From the NCBI RefSeq assembly GCF_016862635.1, contig NZ_BONI01000027.1, positions 1 to 64,000 of the forward strand: DNA of 64,000 nt. Reading direction: 5' to 3'. The position numbers and the translations under genes are program-made. Source of the stretch: Catellatospora coxensis (GTDB lineage Bacteria; Actinomycetota; Actinomycetes; Mycobacteriales; Micromonosporaceae). Shown piece after piece: positions 23,684 through 32,997 of this stretch (the stretch's first letter is position 1; each line of letters begins with the position of its first letter). The notes under the pieces were generated by a model that had not been told where the DNA came from, did no database searches, and worked only from the letters and a program-made list of their open reading frames with translations.

Positions 23684-24070
23684 ATGGGAGACAAGCAGTT
23701 CTTTCGCAAGGTCGCCGAGCTGTCGGGGTTGACCGTGGAGGAGGCGGCCGACACGACGCGGGCGACGCTGGAGTGCCTGGCGGCGCGGCTGAGCAACGGA
23801 GAGAACCGGCACCTGGCGGCGCACCTGCACGAGGGGCTGCGGGACTCGCTGCCGCCCAACGGGCGCATCAAGTGCTTCGACCTGCCGGAGCTGCTGCGCC
23901 GGGTCCAGGAACGCACCGGGCTCAACGAGCGCGACACCGACGCCGGGGTGCGCGGGGTGTTCACGGCCCTGCGTGAGGACCTCGGGGACGAGACGTTCGA
24001 CCACGTCATGCAGCAGCTGCCCAACGATTTCCGGACCATGGCCCGCACCCGGGTCCGCGCCGCGGCCTAA
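23684..24070 (+). CDS. DUF2267 domain protein
   Basis: 128 residues, all-helical, two repeats of the DUF2267 type: FFRKVAELSGLTVEEAADTTRATLECLAARL, seen in segments, then DLPELLRRVQERTGLNERDTDAGVRGV. The family is linked to stress-response proteins by neighbourhood only. ATG 23684 has a strong GGGAGGGAAC ribosome-binding site; GTG 23657 is in frame but lacks one. The stop overlaps the end of the convergent gene by a few bases. Confidence 0.82.
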   Translation: MGDKQFFRKVAELSGLTVEEAADTTRATLECLAARLSNGENRHLAAHLHEGLRDSLPPNGRIKCFDLPELLRRVQERTGLNERDTDAGVRGVFTALREDLGDETFDHVMQQLPNDFRTMARTRVRAAA

Positions 24071-24822
24071 CGCTCGCGGTAGGCCACCAGGCTGGTGCGG
24101 TCGGCGGACCCGGCGCTCTCCGACCGCACCAGCCCCACGCCGGGGGCGAAGAAGCGCAGCAGCCGCACGTCGCGTAGCAGGGGCGAGGTCTGCTCGATCG
24201 CCACGACGTCGCGGTAGCCGCCCGCGGGCACGCTGACCTGCTCGTGCACGGCCAGCACCCGGGCGGAGTCCTCGGCCCGGCCGCGGCTGTACCCGATCCG
24301 CCAGCGCTGACCGGGCACCGGCCGGGCCGACATCGCGATGCCGGGCTGCGCGCCGCCGACCCCGGCCTGCCAGCCGTCGGAGCCGGTGAGCGTGCCGTCG
24401 ACGTAGTCGCGGGCGGATTCGCCCAGCAGCCACACGTTGCCCGCGCTGTCCTGGGCGTACCAGCTGGTCCGGTCGCTCAGGACGCCGCCGCCGGCGTCGG
24501 TGGTCAGCGCCCGCTGCGCCACCGTGGCGATGCCCGCGACGGCGGGTCCGGGGGCGACGGTGACCTCGGTGCGGATGTCGCCGTCCGGGCCCGTGGCGAG
24601 GTAGTTCCACCGGGCTCCGGCGGGCAGCGGCAGATACGGATTGTCGACGGCGGAGCTGAAGTCGGCGGGGTCGAGCCGCACGGGCTGGGCGCCCTGCGGC
24701 AGCGGCGACGGGGCCGGGGTCGGCGCGGGCGTGGGCACGGCCGACGGGCGCGCGGCGGCCGGGCCGAGCAGCAGGCTCGCGGTCAGGGCCAGCGCGAGGG
24801 TGAGCGGCTGCAGGTGGACCAC
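24067..24822 (-). CDS. Secreted protein, function unknown
   Basis: 251 residues with a classical signal peptide (LQPLTLALALTASLLLGPAAA) and no lipobox Cys. After a Pro/Ala/Thr linker of about 20 residues comes a beta-rich domain: DNPYLPLPAGARWNYLATGPDG, then GGVLSDRTSWYAQDSAGNVWLLGE, typical of secreted actinobacterial proteins that are otherwise uncharacterised. The start is taken as GTG 24822; the frame is open beyond but overlaps the divergent NDH-2 gene. Confidence 0.65.
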   Translation of the reverse strand: MVHLQPLTLALALTASLLLGPAAARPSAVPTPAPTPAPSPLPQGAQPVRLDPADFSSAVDNPYLPLPAGARWNYLATGPDGDIRTEVTVAPGPAVAGIATVAQRALTTDAGGGVLSDRTSWYAQDSAGNVWLLGESARDYVDGTLTGSDGWQAGVGGAQPGIAMSARPVPGQRWRIGYSRGRAEDSARVLAVHEQVSVPAGGYRDVVAIEQTSPLLRDVRLLRFFAPGVGLVRSESAGSADRTSLVAYRER

Positions 24823-24901
24823 GCGTCCATGCTCGCAACGTCCCCGCACCGGAAATGTGCGTTTGGCGGTAACCGCCCGATTGAATCCCGATATTGGAAA
24901 G

Positions 24902-26200
24902 ATGAGCGGCGTGAGCGAGCGCAGCACCCACGTGGTCGTCATCGGCGGCGGATTCGCCGGAGTCGCGTGCGCCAGGACCCTGACGGGCCAGCCCGACATT
25001 CGCGTGACGCTGCTGGACCGCAACGGCTACCACCAGTTCCAGCCGCTGCTCTACCAGGTCGCGACCGCCGAACTCGACCCCGCCGACGTGTCCTACGACC
25101 TCGAGCAGATGTTCGCCGAGCACGACAACGTGCAGGTCCGCACCGCCGACGTCGTCGCGATCGACCCGCAGACCCACACCGTGTCGCTGGCCGACGGCGA
25201 CACCGTCACCGGCGACGTGCTCGTGCTCGCCGCGGGCGCCCAGGCCAACTTCTTCGACGTGCCCGGCGCCGCCCAGCACACGTTCCCGCTGTACACCCTC
25301 GACGACGCGCTCAAGCTCCGCGAACGGCTGCGGGCCGTGTACACCGAGGCCGCCGCCGAAGGCCCGGCCGGCGCGGGGGAGATCACGTTCGTCGTCGTCG
25401 GCGGCGGCCCGACCGGTGTGGAGACCGCCGGCGCGCTGGCCGAGCTCGTCGGCACGATCCTGCCCCGCCAGTTCGAGAAGCTCGCGCTGATCCGCTCCCG
25501 GATCGTGCTCGTCGACCACGGCCACGCCGTGCTGGGCCCGTTCGGCCCCGAGGCGCAGGCCTACGCGGCGCAGCAGCTGCAGCGCCGCGGGGTCCGGCTG
25601 CGGCTGGGCGTCACCGCCACCGAGGTCGGCGCCGACCACGTCATCCTCGACGACGGCACCACCATGCCGACCCGGGCCGTGATCTGGGGCGGCGGTGTGT
25701 CGGCCGCGCCGCTGGTCGGCGAGAGCCGCATGCCCACCGGCCGCGGCGGGCGCATCGACGTGCGCCCCGATCTGACCGTCGACGGCCATCCCGGTGTCTA
25801 CGCCGCCGGTGACGCCGCGAACATCCCCGGCCCGGACGGGCTGCCGCTGCCGCAGCTGGCGTCGGTGGCGCAGCAGGCCGGGCGAGCCGTCGGGTTCAAC
25901 ATCATCGCCGAGGCGAACGGGCGGCCGCGCAGCGCGTTCGCGTACCACGACAAGGGCATCATGGCGATGATCGGCCGGGGCGCGGCGATCGCCGAACTCG
26001 GCGCCCGCCACCACGAGCTGCACGGCCGGATCGCGTTCGCGGCCTGGCTGGGCATCCACGCCTATCTGATGGCCGACGCCAAGGCCGAGACCAACGCGTT
26101 CATCACCTGGGCCGAGGAGTTCTACCTGCACCCCGGCCACTGCCCGGAGCGGCTGCTCACCCCGCCCGTCACCGCATCTGCCGCCAGGAGCGCGTCATGA
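24902..26200 (+). CDS. Type II NADH dehydrogenase-like FAD oxidoreductase
   Basis: 432 residues. Membrane-peripheral NAD(P)H:quinone oxidoreductase (NDH-2) feeding electrons into the quinone pool without proton pumping. Two dinucleotide folds: VVIGGGFAGVACARTL (FAD, residue 12) and VVVGGGPTGVETAGALAE (NADH, about residue 160). Then VYAAGDAAN (FAD ribityl) and LPQLASVAQQAGRAVG. The C-terminal AWLGIHAYLMADAKAETNAFITWAEEF matches the NDH-2 membrane-binding part. GGAAAG precedes ATG 24902. It overlaps zwf by 4 bases, so NADPH/NADH balance may be linked. Confidence 0.85.
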   Translation: MSGVSERSTHVVVIGGGFAGVACARTLTGQPDIRVTLLDRNGYHQFQPLLYQVATAELDPADVSYDLEQMFAEHDNVQVRTADVVAIDPQTHTVSLADGDTVTGDVLVLAAGAQANFFDVPGAAQHTFPLYTLDDALKLRERLRAVYTEAAAEGPAGAGEITFVVVGGGPTGVETAGALAELVGTILPRQFEKLALIRSRIVLVDHGHAVLGPFGPEAQAYAAQQLQRRGVRLRLGVTATEVGADHVILDDGTTMPTRAVIWGGGVSAAPLVGESRMPTGRGGRIDVRPDLTVDGHPGVYAAGDAANIPGPDGLPLPQLASVAQQAGRAVGFNIIAEANGRPRSAFAYHDKGIMAMIGRGAAIAELGARHHELHGRIAFAAWLGIHAYLMADAKAETNAFITWAEEFYLHPGHCPERLLTPPVTASAARSAS

Positions 26201-27624
26201 CCGCACCCGCCACGCCCACGCCCGCCGACGTGTTCGTCATCTTCGGCATCACCGGCGACCTGGCCAAGGTGATGACGTTCCGGTCGCTGTACCGCCTGGA
26301 CCGGCGCGGCCTGCTCACCTGCCCGATCATCGGCGTGGCCGGGCAGGACTGGACCGTCGAGCAGCTGCGCGAGCACGCCCGCGAGTGCATCGCCGGCACC
26401 GGCGAGACCGTCGACGACGCGGTGTTCGAGCGGTTCGCGGCCCGGCTGTCGTACGTGCCGGGCGACTTCACCGACGCCGGGCTGTACCAGCGGCTCGCCG
26501 CGGCGGTCGGCGACGCGAAGGCCCCGGTGTCGTACCTGGAGATCCCGCCGTCGCTGTTCGCGACCGTCGTCAAGGGCCTGTCCGAGGCCGGGCTCGTGCG
26601 CGCCGGGCGGGTCGTGGTCGAGAAGCCGTTCGGCCACGACCTGGCCTCGGCCCGGGAGCTGGCCGGCCGGCTGCACCAGTACCTCGACGAGTCGCAGCTG
26701 TTCCGCATCGACCACTTCCTCGGCAAGATGGGCACCGAGGAGCTGGTGTACCTGCGGTTCGCGAACGCGATGCTGGAACCGGTGTGGAACCGCGACCACG
26801 TCGACAGCGTGCAGATCACCATGGCCGAGAGCTTCGGCGTCGCCGACCGCGGCCACTTCTACGACCCGGTCGGGGCGCTGCGCGACGTCGTCGTCAACCA
26901 CCTCATGCAGGTCCTGGCCGGCGGGGCGATGGAACCGCCCGCCGGGCGGCACCCCGACGCGATCAAGAACTGCAGCACCGCCCTGTGGAGCGCCGTGCTC
27001 GACGCCGACCCGGCGAACTACGTGCGCGGCCAGTACGACGGCTACCAGGACATCGACGGGGTCAAGCCCGGCTCGACGACCGAGACGTACGCCGCCCTGA
27101 AACTCGAGATCGACAACTGGCGCTGGTCCGGGGTGCCGTTCTTCATCCGTACCGGCAAGTGCCTGCCGGTGACCCAGACCGAGTTCCGGGTCGTGTTCAA
27201 GCGCCCGCCGCGGCTGGGCCTGCCCGCGTTCGCCGGGCAGATCCCCGAACCGGACCAGTTCGTCATCAAACTCGACCCGACCACCGGCGCGCGGCTGCGC
27301 CTGGACGCCCGCCGCGCCGACGCCGACGGACCCGAGCCGATCACCCTGGACATGGAGTTCGCCGCCGAGGGCGGCGAGGGCCCCACGCCGTACGAGGTGC
27401 TGCTGCACGCCGCGCTGCTCGGCGACGCGAACCGGTTCACCCGCCAGGACGGCGTCGAGGAGACCTGGCGCATCCTGCAGCCCCTGCTGGACCACCCGGC
27501 GCCGATCGAACCGTACGCCCCCGGCAGCTGGGGACCGGCCGGCGCGGACAAGCTCGTCGACGGCCACGGCTGGCGCGGCCCGTGGATCGTCGACACCGAC
27601 CCGTCCAAGAACACCCAGGGATGA
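26197..27624 (+). CDS. zwf: Glucose-6-phosphate 1-dehydrogenase
   Basis: 475 residues. First step of the oxidative pentose phosphate pathway: glucose 6-phosphate plus NAD(P)+ to 6-phosphogluconolactone. N-terminal coenzyme fold FVIFGITGDLAKVMTF; the active-site hexapeptide RIDHFLGK, with catalytic His, at about residues 169-176; EKPFGHDLASA is the conserved EKPFG loop. ATGA overlap with NDH-2. The start of the GMC gene follows after 31 bases, still likely the same transcript. Confidence 0.95.
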   Translation: MTAPATPTPADVFVIFGITGDLAKVMTFRSLYRLDRRGLLTCPIIGVAGQDWTVEQLREHARECIAGTGETVDDAVFERFAARLSYVPGDFTDAGLYQRLAAAVGDAKAPVSYLEIPPSLFATVVKGLSEAGLVRAGRVVVEKPFGHDLASARELAGRLHQYLDESQLFRIDHFLGKMGTEELVYLRFANAMLEPVWNRDHVDSVQITMAESFGVADRGHFYDPVGALRDVVVNHLMQVLAGGAMEPPAGRHPDAIKNCSTALWSAVLDADPANYVRGQYDGYQDIDGVKPGSTTETYAALKLEIDNWRWSGVPFFIRTGKCLPVTQTEFRVVFKRPPRLGLPAFAGQIPEPDQFVIKLDPTTGARLRLDARRADADGPEPITLDMEFAAEGGEGPTPYEVLLHAALLGDANRFTRQDGVEETWRILQPLLDHPAPIEPYAPGSWGPAGADKLVDGHGWRGPWIVDTDPSKNTQG

Positions 27625-27655
27625 CGTTTCCCGGGCAACGGTTGGGAGAACTCTG

Positions 27656-29251
27656 ATGGACGCCTACGACGTGATCATCATCGGGACCGGCGCCGGCGGC
27701 GGCACCCTGGCCCGCTACCTCGCCCCGTCCGGCAAGCGCATCCTGCTGCTCGAGCGCGGCGACTGGCTGCCCCGCGAACCCGAGAACTGGGACACCGCCG
27801 AGGTCTTCGTCGACAACCGGTACATCTCCAAGGACACCTGGTACGACAAGCACGGCAACGGGTTCCAGCCGCAGGTCCACTACTTCGTCGGCGGCGCGAC
27901 CAAACTCTACGGCGCGGCCCTGTACCGGCTGCGCCGCGAGGACTTCGGCCAGCTGCGCCACCACGACGGCGTCTCCCCCGCCTGGCCGATCTCCTACGAG
28001 GAGATGGAGCCGTACTACACCATGGCCGAGCAGCTCTACGAGGTCCACGGCAACCGCGGCGAGGACCCGACCGAGCCGCCCGCGTCCGGGCCGTACCCGT
28101 ACCCGGCGCTGCACCACGAACCGCGTATCCAGCAGCTGTCCGACGACCTCGCGAGCGCCGGCTTCCACCCGTTCCACGCGCCGGTCGGGGTGCGGCTCAA
28201 CGAGCAGAACATGCCGTACAGCATCTGCGTGCGCTGCCAGCACTGCGACGGCTTCCCGTGCCCACTGCACGCCAAGTCCGACGCGGAGACCCTGGCCGTG
28301 CGGCCCGCGCTGCAGGCGCCCAACGTCACGCTGCTCACCCACGCCCACGCCGTACGCCTGGAGACCAACCTGGCCGGCACCGCCGTCACCCAGGTCGTCG
28401 TCGACCACGAGGGCCACGAGGAGCGCTACGCCGCCGACATCGTCGTGGTGTCCGCCGGCGCCGCGAACTCCGCGAAGCTGCTGCTCATGTCCGCCAGCGA
28501 CCTGCACCCGCGCGGGCTGGCCAACTCCTCCGACCAGGTCGGTCGCAACTACATGTACCACCTGTCCCAGGCCGTGCTGGCCCTGTCGCGCGAGCCCAAC
28601 GAGACCCGGTTCCAGAAGACCCTCGGCCTCAACGACTTCTACTTCCGCGGGCCGGACTTCGACTACCCCATGGGCAACATCCAGATGATCGGCAAGTCCG
28701 AGCCGGACATGTACCGCGGCGAGAAGCCGCTGGCCACCAAGCTCGCCCCCAGCTGGGCGCTGGCCGACGTCGCCCGGCACGCCGTCGACTTCTGGCTGTC
28801 CACCGAGGACCTGCCGCACCCGGACAACCGGGTGACCGTCAACCGCGACGGCCACATCGTGCTCGACTACACCCCGAGCAACCCGACCGCCGCCAAACGG
28901 CTCTACCACCAGCTCAAGTCGATGCTGTCCACGATGCGGCTGCACGAGGACCACCTGGTGCACCGGTTCGCCTACATGAAGTCCGACATCCCGATCGCCG
29001 GGGTCGCCCACCAGGCCGGAACCTGCCGGTTCGGCGCCGATCCCGCGACCAGCGTCCTGGACGTGCACTGCAAGACCCATGAACTCGACAACCTTTACGT
29101 CGTCGACACCAGCTTCTTCCCCAGCATCGGCGCGGTCAACCCGGCCCTGACCGCCATGGCCAACGCCCTGCGCGTCGGCGAGCACATCGCCGGCCGCCTC
29201 GGCGTCAGCTACGCCGCACCCGCCACCACCGCCCCGGGAGCGCCGCGGTGA
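27656..29251 (+). CDS. GMC family oxidoreductase
   Basis: 531 residues. FAD-dependent glucose-methanol-choline oxidoreductase oxidising an alcohol or sugar. FAD loop IIIGTGAGGGTLARYLAP at the N-terminus, a GGATKLYGAALYRLR segment for flavin contact, and a C-terminal SIGAVNPALTAMANALR with the catalytic-site Asn. Between residues 182 and 202 is a cysteine cluster, CVRCQHCDGFPC (C-x2-C-x2-C-x4-C), typical of GMC members with a possible metal site. No signal peptide. GTG start of the next gene overlaps by 4 bases. Confidence 0.88.
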   Translation: MDAYDVIIIGTGAGGGTLARYLAPSGKRILLLERGDWLPREPENWDTAEVFVDNRYISKDTWYDKHGNGFQPQVHYFVGGATKLYGAALYRLRREDFGQLRHHDGVSPAWPISYEEMEPYYTMAEQLYEVHGNRGEDPTEPPASGPYPYPALHHEPRIQQLSDDLASAGFHPFHAPVGVRLNEQNMPYSICVRCQHCDGFPCPLHAKSDAETLAVRPALQAPNVTLLTHAHAVRLETNLAGTAVTQVVVDHEGHEERYAADIVVVSAGAANSAKLLLMSASDLHPRGLANSSDQVGRNYMYHLSQAVLALSREPNETRFQKTLGLNDFYFRGPDFDYPMGNIQMIGKSEPDMYRGEKPLATKLAPSWALADVARHAVDFWLSTEDLPHPDNRVTVNRDGHIVLDYTPSNPTAAKRLYHQLKSMLSTMRLHEDHLVHRFAYMKSDIPIAGVAHQAGTCRFGADPATSVLDVHCKTHELDNLYVVDTSFFPSIGAVNPALTAMANALRVGEHIAGRLGVSYAAPATTAPGAPR

Positions 29252-29613
29252 CCGACGCCACCGCCGACTACTTCCACAGCCTCGGCGAACACGGCCGCTA
29301 CCCGCTGCTGCGCGCCACCTCCGGCACCATCCGCTTCGACCTCACCGGCAACGGCCACGCCGAGCACTGGCGTGTCGCCATCGACCGCGGCCACATCCAG
29401 GTCAGCCGCGGCGGCGAGCACGCCGACTGCGTCGTGCACGTCGCCAAGAACCTGTTCGACGGCATGGTCACCGGCCAGGTCAACACCATGGCCGCCGTGC
29501 TGCGCGGCCAGATCGACGTCGAGGGCGAGCTGCACCTCATCGTCATGCTGCAACGGCTGTTCCCCGGGCGGCCGGCGTCGCCCGCAACGGCAACCCGGAG
29601 GCACAAGAAATGA
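29248..29613 (+). CDS. SCP2 sterol-binding-like domain protein
   Basis: 121 residues. Sterol-carrier-protein-2-like fold, cytoplasmic: GTIRFDLTGNGHAEHWRVAIDRGHIQVS followed by CVVHVAKNLFDGMVTGQVNTMAAVLRGQIDVEG, shown by its pieces (DLTGNG, GQVNTMAAVLRGQ, VEGEL). Such domains bind lipids or hydrophobic cofactors and often sit beside oxidoreductases. Starts at GTG 29248, overlapping the GMC gene, and its stop overlaps the glycosidase ATG (ATGA), so all three are co-translated. Confidence 0.82.
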   Translation: MTDATADYFHSLGEHGRYPLLRATSGTIRFDLTGNGHAEHWRVAIDRGHIQVSRGGEHADCVVHVAKNLFDGMVTGQVNTMAAVLRGQIDVEGELHLIVMLQRLFPGRPASPATATRRHKK

Positions 29614-31769
29614 CCACCACCGGCTCTGTCAGCACCCTCGACGGCAACACGTTCGTCGTCAGCGACACCGCCGGCGACATCGACGCCTCACCCACCGAAC
29701 CCAACGGCCTGTTCTCCTGGGACACCCGCTACCTGTCGCGCTGGGTGCTCACCCTCGACGGCCACCGCCTCAACCCGCTGTCCACCGACGACCTGCACTA
29801 CTTCGAGACCCGGTTCTTCCTCGTGCCCGGCACCGGCACCGTCTACGTCGACGCGACCCTGTCGATCATCCGCCGCCGCGAGGTCGTCGACGGATTCCAC
29901 GAGGAACTCACCATCCTCAACCACAGCGCCACGCCCGTCACCCTCACCCTGCGCCTCGACGCCGCCGCCGACTTCGCCGACCTGTTCGAGGTCAAGGACC
30001 ACCTCAAGAAGAAGGGCAAGTACTACACCCGCATCGACGACAACCTGCTGCTGCTCGGCTACGAACGCCAGACCTACCGCCGCGAGACCCTCATCAACAC
30101 CGCCGCCGCCACCCACGTCGACGCCGGCGGCCACACCACCCACAACTCCGCCGCCGCGATCGACGAGCACGGCATCACCTACACGGTGCAGCTCGGCGCG
30201 CACGGCAGCTGGAACACCGAGCTGCACGTCGGCTGCTCGCTGTGGGGCTGGGCCGCCAACCAGCGCGTCACCGCCCGCACCGAGACCGGCCACACCCGCA
30301 AGGACATGGAGGAGGACCTCGCCCAGTGGCTGGCCGAGGCGCCGAAACTCGAATGCGACTGGGAGCCGCTCAAGCACACCTACCGGCGCAGCCTCACCGA
30401 CCTGGCCGCCCTGCGCTTCGCCCCGATGACCTCCGGCGAGCGCACCCTGCCCGCCGCGGGCCTGCCCTGGTTCATGACCATGTTCGGCCGCGACAGCATC
30501 CTCACCAGCCTGCAGGCCCTGCCCTACGCCCCGTCGCTGGCCGCCACCACCCTGGCCGAACTCGGCGCACGCCAGGGCAGCCGCATCGACGACTTCCGCG
30601 ACGAGGACCCCGGCAAGATCTTGCACGAGATGCGGTACGGCGAGCTCACCGCCTTCGAGGAGCGGCCCCACTCCCCCTACTACGGCTCGGCCGACAGCAC
30701 CGCGCTGTTCCTCATCCTGCTCGACGAGTACGAACGCTGGAGCGGCGACACCAAACTCGTCCGCGACCTCGAATACGAGGCCCGCGCCGCCCTCGGCTGG
30801 ATCGACCAGTACGCCGACCTGCGCGGTGACGGGTACGTCTGGTACCAGACCCGCAACCCCGACACCGGCCTGGAGAACCAGTGCTGGAAGGACTCCTGGG
30901 ACTCCATCTCCTACACCGACGGCCGGCTGCCCGGCTTCCCCCGCGCCACCTGCGAACTGCAGGGCTACACCTACGACGCCAAGAAACGCGCCGCCCGCCT
31001 GGCCCGCACCGTCTGGCACGACCCGACCCTCGCCGACCGGCTCGACGAGCAGGCCGCCGACCTCAAACGCCGCTTCAACCGCGACTTCTGGATCGAGGAC
31101 CGCAAGTACTACGCCCTGGCTCTCGACGCCGACGGCGCCAAGGTCGACGCCCTGTCGTCCAACATCGGCCACCTGCTCTGGTCCGGCATCGTCGAGCGCC
31201 GCCGCGCCCACCACATCGTCGAACACCTGCTCGGCCCCCGCCTCTACTCCGGCTGGGGTATCCGCACCCTCGCCGAGGGCGAGGAACGCTACAACCCCGT
31301 CGGCTACCACGTCGGCACCGTCTGGCCGTTCGACAACTCGTTCATCGCCTGGGGGCTGCGCCGATACGGCTACAAGAACGAAGCCGCCCGCGTCGCCGCC
31401 GGCATCCTCGACGCCGCCGAGTTCTTCAACGGCCGCCTGCCCGAGGCCTTCTGCGGCTACGACCGCGCCGTCACCAAATACCCCGTGCCCTACCCGACCG
31501 CGTGCAGCCCTCAGGCCTGGTCCACCGGCACCCCGCTGCTGCTGCTCGGCACCATGCTGGGCCTGCAGGCCGTCGACGAGCACCTCGTCGTCGACCCCGC
31601 CCTGCCCGTCGGCATCGGCCACCTCGCCCTGCTCGACGTCCCCGGCCGCTGGGGGCACCGCGACGCCTACGGCCGCGGGCGCGTCCAGGTCCGCGCCGAC
31701 GACCGCCTGCGCAAACTCCGGCCCCAGCTGTCCACCCTGCAGACCCTCGTCAACCGGCGCGAATCCTGA
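29610..31769 (+). CDS. Glycogen debranching-type amylo-alpha-1,6-glucosidase
   Basis: 719 residues. N-terminal glycogen-debranching domain (DUF4246-like; GLFSWDTRYLSRWVLTLDG, HYFETRFFL) followed by a six-hairpin (alpha/alpha)6 GH domain from about residue 260. FMTMFGRDSILTS near residue 290, ENQCWKDSWDSI near residue 420 and a C-terminal CSPQAWSTGTPLLLLG are the conserved active-site regions seen in amylo-1,6-glucosidase and GH15-like proteins. Cytoplasmic. Would free glucose for the zwf pathway, an inference from the neighbours. Confidence 0.85.
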   Translation: MTTTGSVSTLDGNTFVVSDTAGDIDASPTEPNGLFSWDTRYLSRWVLTLDGHRLNPLSTDDLHYFETRFFLVPGTGTVYVDATLSIIRRREVVDGFHEELTILNHSATPVTLTLRLDAAADFADLFEVKDHLKKKGKYYTRIDDNLLLLGYERQTYRRETLINTAAATHVDAGGHTTHNSAAAIDEHGITYTVQLGAHGSWNTELHVGCSLWGWAANQRVTARTETGHTRKDMEEDLAQWLAEAPKLECDWEPLKHTYRRSLTDLAALRFAPMTSGERTLPAAGLPWFMTMFGRDSILTSLQALPYAPSLAATTLAELGARQGSRIDDFRDEDPGKILHEMRYGELTAFEERPHSPYYGSADSTALFLILLDEYERWSGDTKLVRDLEYEARAALGWIDQYADLRGDGYVWYQTRNPDTGLENQCWKDSWDSISYTDGRLPGFPRATCELQGYTYDAKKRAARLARTVWHDPTLADRLDEQAADLKRRFNRDFWIEDRKYYALALDADGAKVDALSSNIGHLLWSGIVERRRAHHIVEHLLGPRLYSGWGIRTLAEGEERYNPVGYHVGTVWPFDNSFIAWGLRRYGYKNEAARVAAGILDAAEFFNGRLPEAFCGYDRAVTKYPVPYPTACSPQAWSTGTPLLLLGTMLGLQAVDEHLVVDPALPVGIGHLALLDVPGRWGHRDAYGRGRVQVRADDRLRKLRPQLSTLQTLVNRRES

Positions 31770-32992
31770 TGGCCACCCGAACCCAGACCACCGTCGTCGA
31801 CGTCGCCGGGGTCGTCCAGGGCATCGTCCTGGTCACCATCCCGGCTGCCAGCACCATCCTCACCGACCCCGCCCACTACGGCTTGAGCAGCGCCCAGTAC
31901 GGCGCGATGTTCGCCCCGCAGGTCGTCGCCGCCATCGCCGCCGCGCTCGCCGGAGCCGGCCTCGCCCGCCGCCACGGCACCCACGCCGTCTACCTCACCG
32001 GCCTGGCCTGCTCGCTGGCCTCCATGGTCCTGCTGCTGGCCAGCGCGGCCGTCATGCACCAGCAGAACCTGGCCTATCCGCTGCTGCTCGCCGCCACCGC
32101 GTTCCTCGGCGCGGGCTTCGGCCTGGCCGTGCCCGCCCTGAACTCCCTGGCCGCCGCGTTCCACCCCGGCGCCGTCGACAAGGCCGTGCTCATCCTCAAC
32201 GCGCTGCTCGGCCTCGGCACCGCACTGGCGCCCGTGTTCGTCGCGCTCTTCGTCGGCCTCGGCTTCTGGTGGGGCCTGCCGGTGCTGTCCACGCTGCTGC
32301 TCGTCGCCCTGATCGCGGTCAGCTTCCGGCTGCCCATGCACACCGGGGCACGCGCCGCCGCCGACGCCGCCCCCGCGCGCATACCCGCCAGGTTCTGGCT
32401 CTACGCGGCATTCGCCCTGCTGTACGGCATCTGCGAAACCGTCAACGGCAACTGGGCCCAACTCGACATGACCACCACCGTCGGCGCGAGCGCCACCACC
32501 GCGGCGCTCGCCCTCACCGCGTTCTGGGCCATGGTCACCCTCGGCCGGCTCCTGTTCGCCGCCATCACCCGGTGGCTGCCCGCCCGCGCCACCTTCCACC
32601 TGCTGCCGTTCGCCCTCGCCGGGGTCTTCGCCATCATCGCCTCACTGCCGCGCGGCCACGACGTCCAAGGCGTCCTGGCCTTCGGCGCCGCCGGGCTCTG
32701 CTGCTCCGCCCTGCTCCCGCTCACCATCAGCTTCGGCCAGGGCGAACTCACCGGCTTCACCACGGCCGTCGCAGGCGGCGTCATCGCCGCGTACCAGCTC
32801 GGCTACGGCATCGCCGCGTTCGGCGCGGGTCCGCTCGTCAACGCCGGCACCCCGCTGTCGCATCTGTACGGCATCGCCGCGTTCGTCGCGCTCGCCATGG
32901 GCCTGCTGTCGTTCGCCGTCGCCCACCGCCGGCCCGCGCCACCCGCCCTGCACCCGGCGCCGGCTCCCGCGCACGGTCCGAGCACGAGCTGA
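31769..32992 (+). CDS. MFS transporter
   Basis: 407 residues, about 12 hydrophobic segments. Major-facilitator permease (fucose/FHS-like opening with ITTDPAHYGLSSAQYG-like loop, GIVLVTIPAASTILTDP). LLAATAFLGAGFGLAVPALNSLAAAFHPGA is the TM4-5 region with the GxGxGxPxxN type signature of sugar/proton symporters. Its ATG overlaps the glycosidase stop (TGATG). Substrate probably a sugar by context; none can be assigned. Convergent HAD gene 5 bases downstream. Confidence 0.82.
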   Translation: MATRTQTTVVDVAGVVQGIVLVTIPAASTILTDPAHYGLSSAQYGAMFAPQVVAAIAAALAGAGLARRHGTHAVYLTGLACSLASMVLLLASAAVMHQQNLAYPLLLAATAFLGAGFGLAVPALNSLAAAFHPGAVDKAVLILNALLGLGTALAPVFVALFVGLGFWWGLPVLSTLLLVALIAVSFRLPMHTGARAAADAAPARIPARFWLYAAFALLYGICETVNGNWAQLDMTTTVGASATTAALALTAFWAMVTLGRLLFAAITRWLPARATFHLLPFALAGVFAIIASLPRGHDVQGVLAFGAAGLCCSALLPLTISFGQGELTGFTTAVAGGVIAAYQLGYGIAAFGAGPLVNAGTPLSHLYGIAAFVALAMGLLSFAVAHRRPAPPALHPAPAPAHGPSTS

Positions 32993-32997
32993 CGCCC

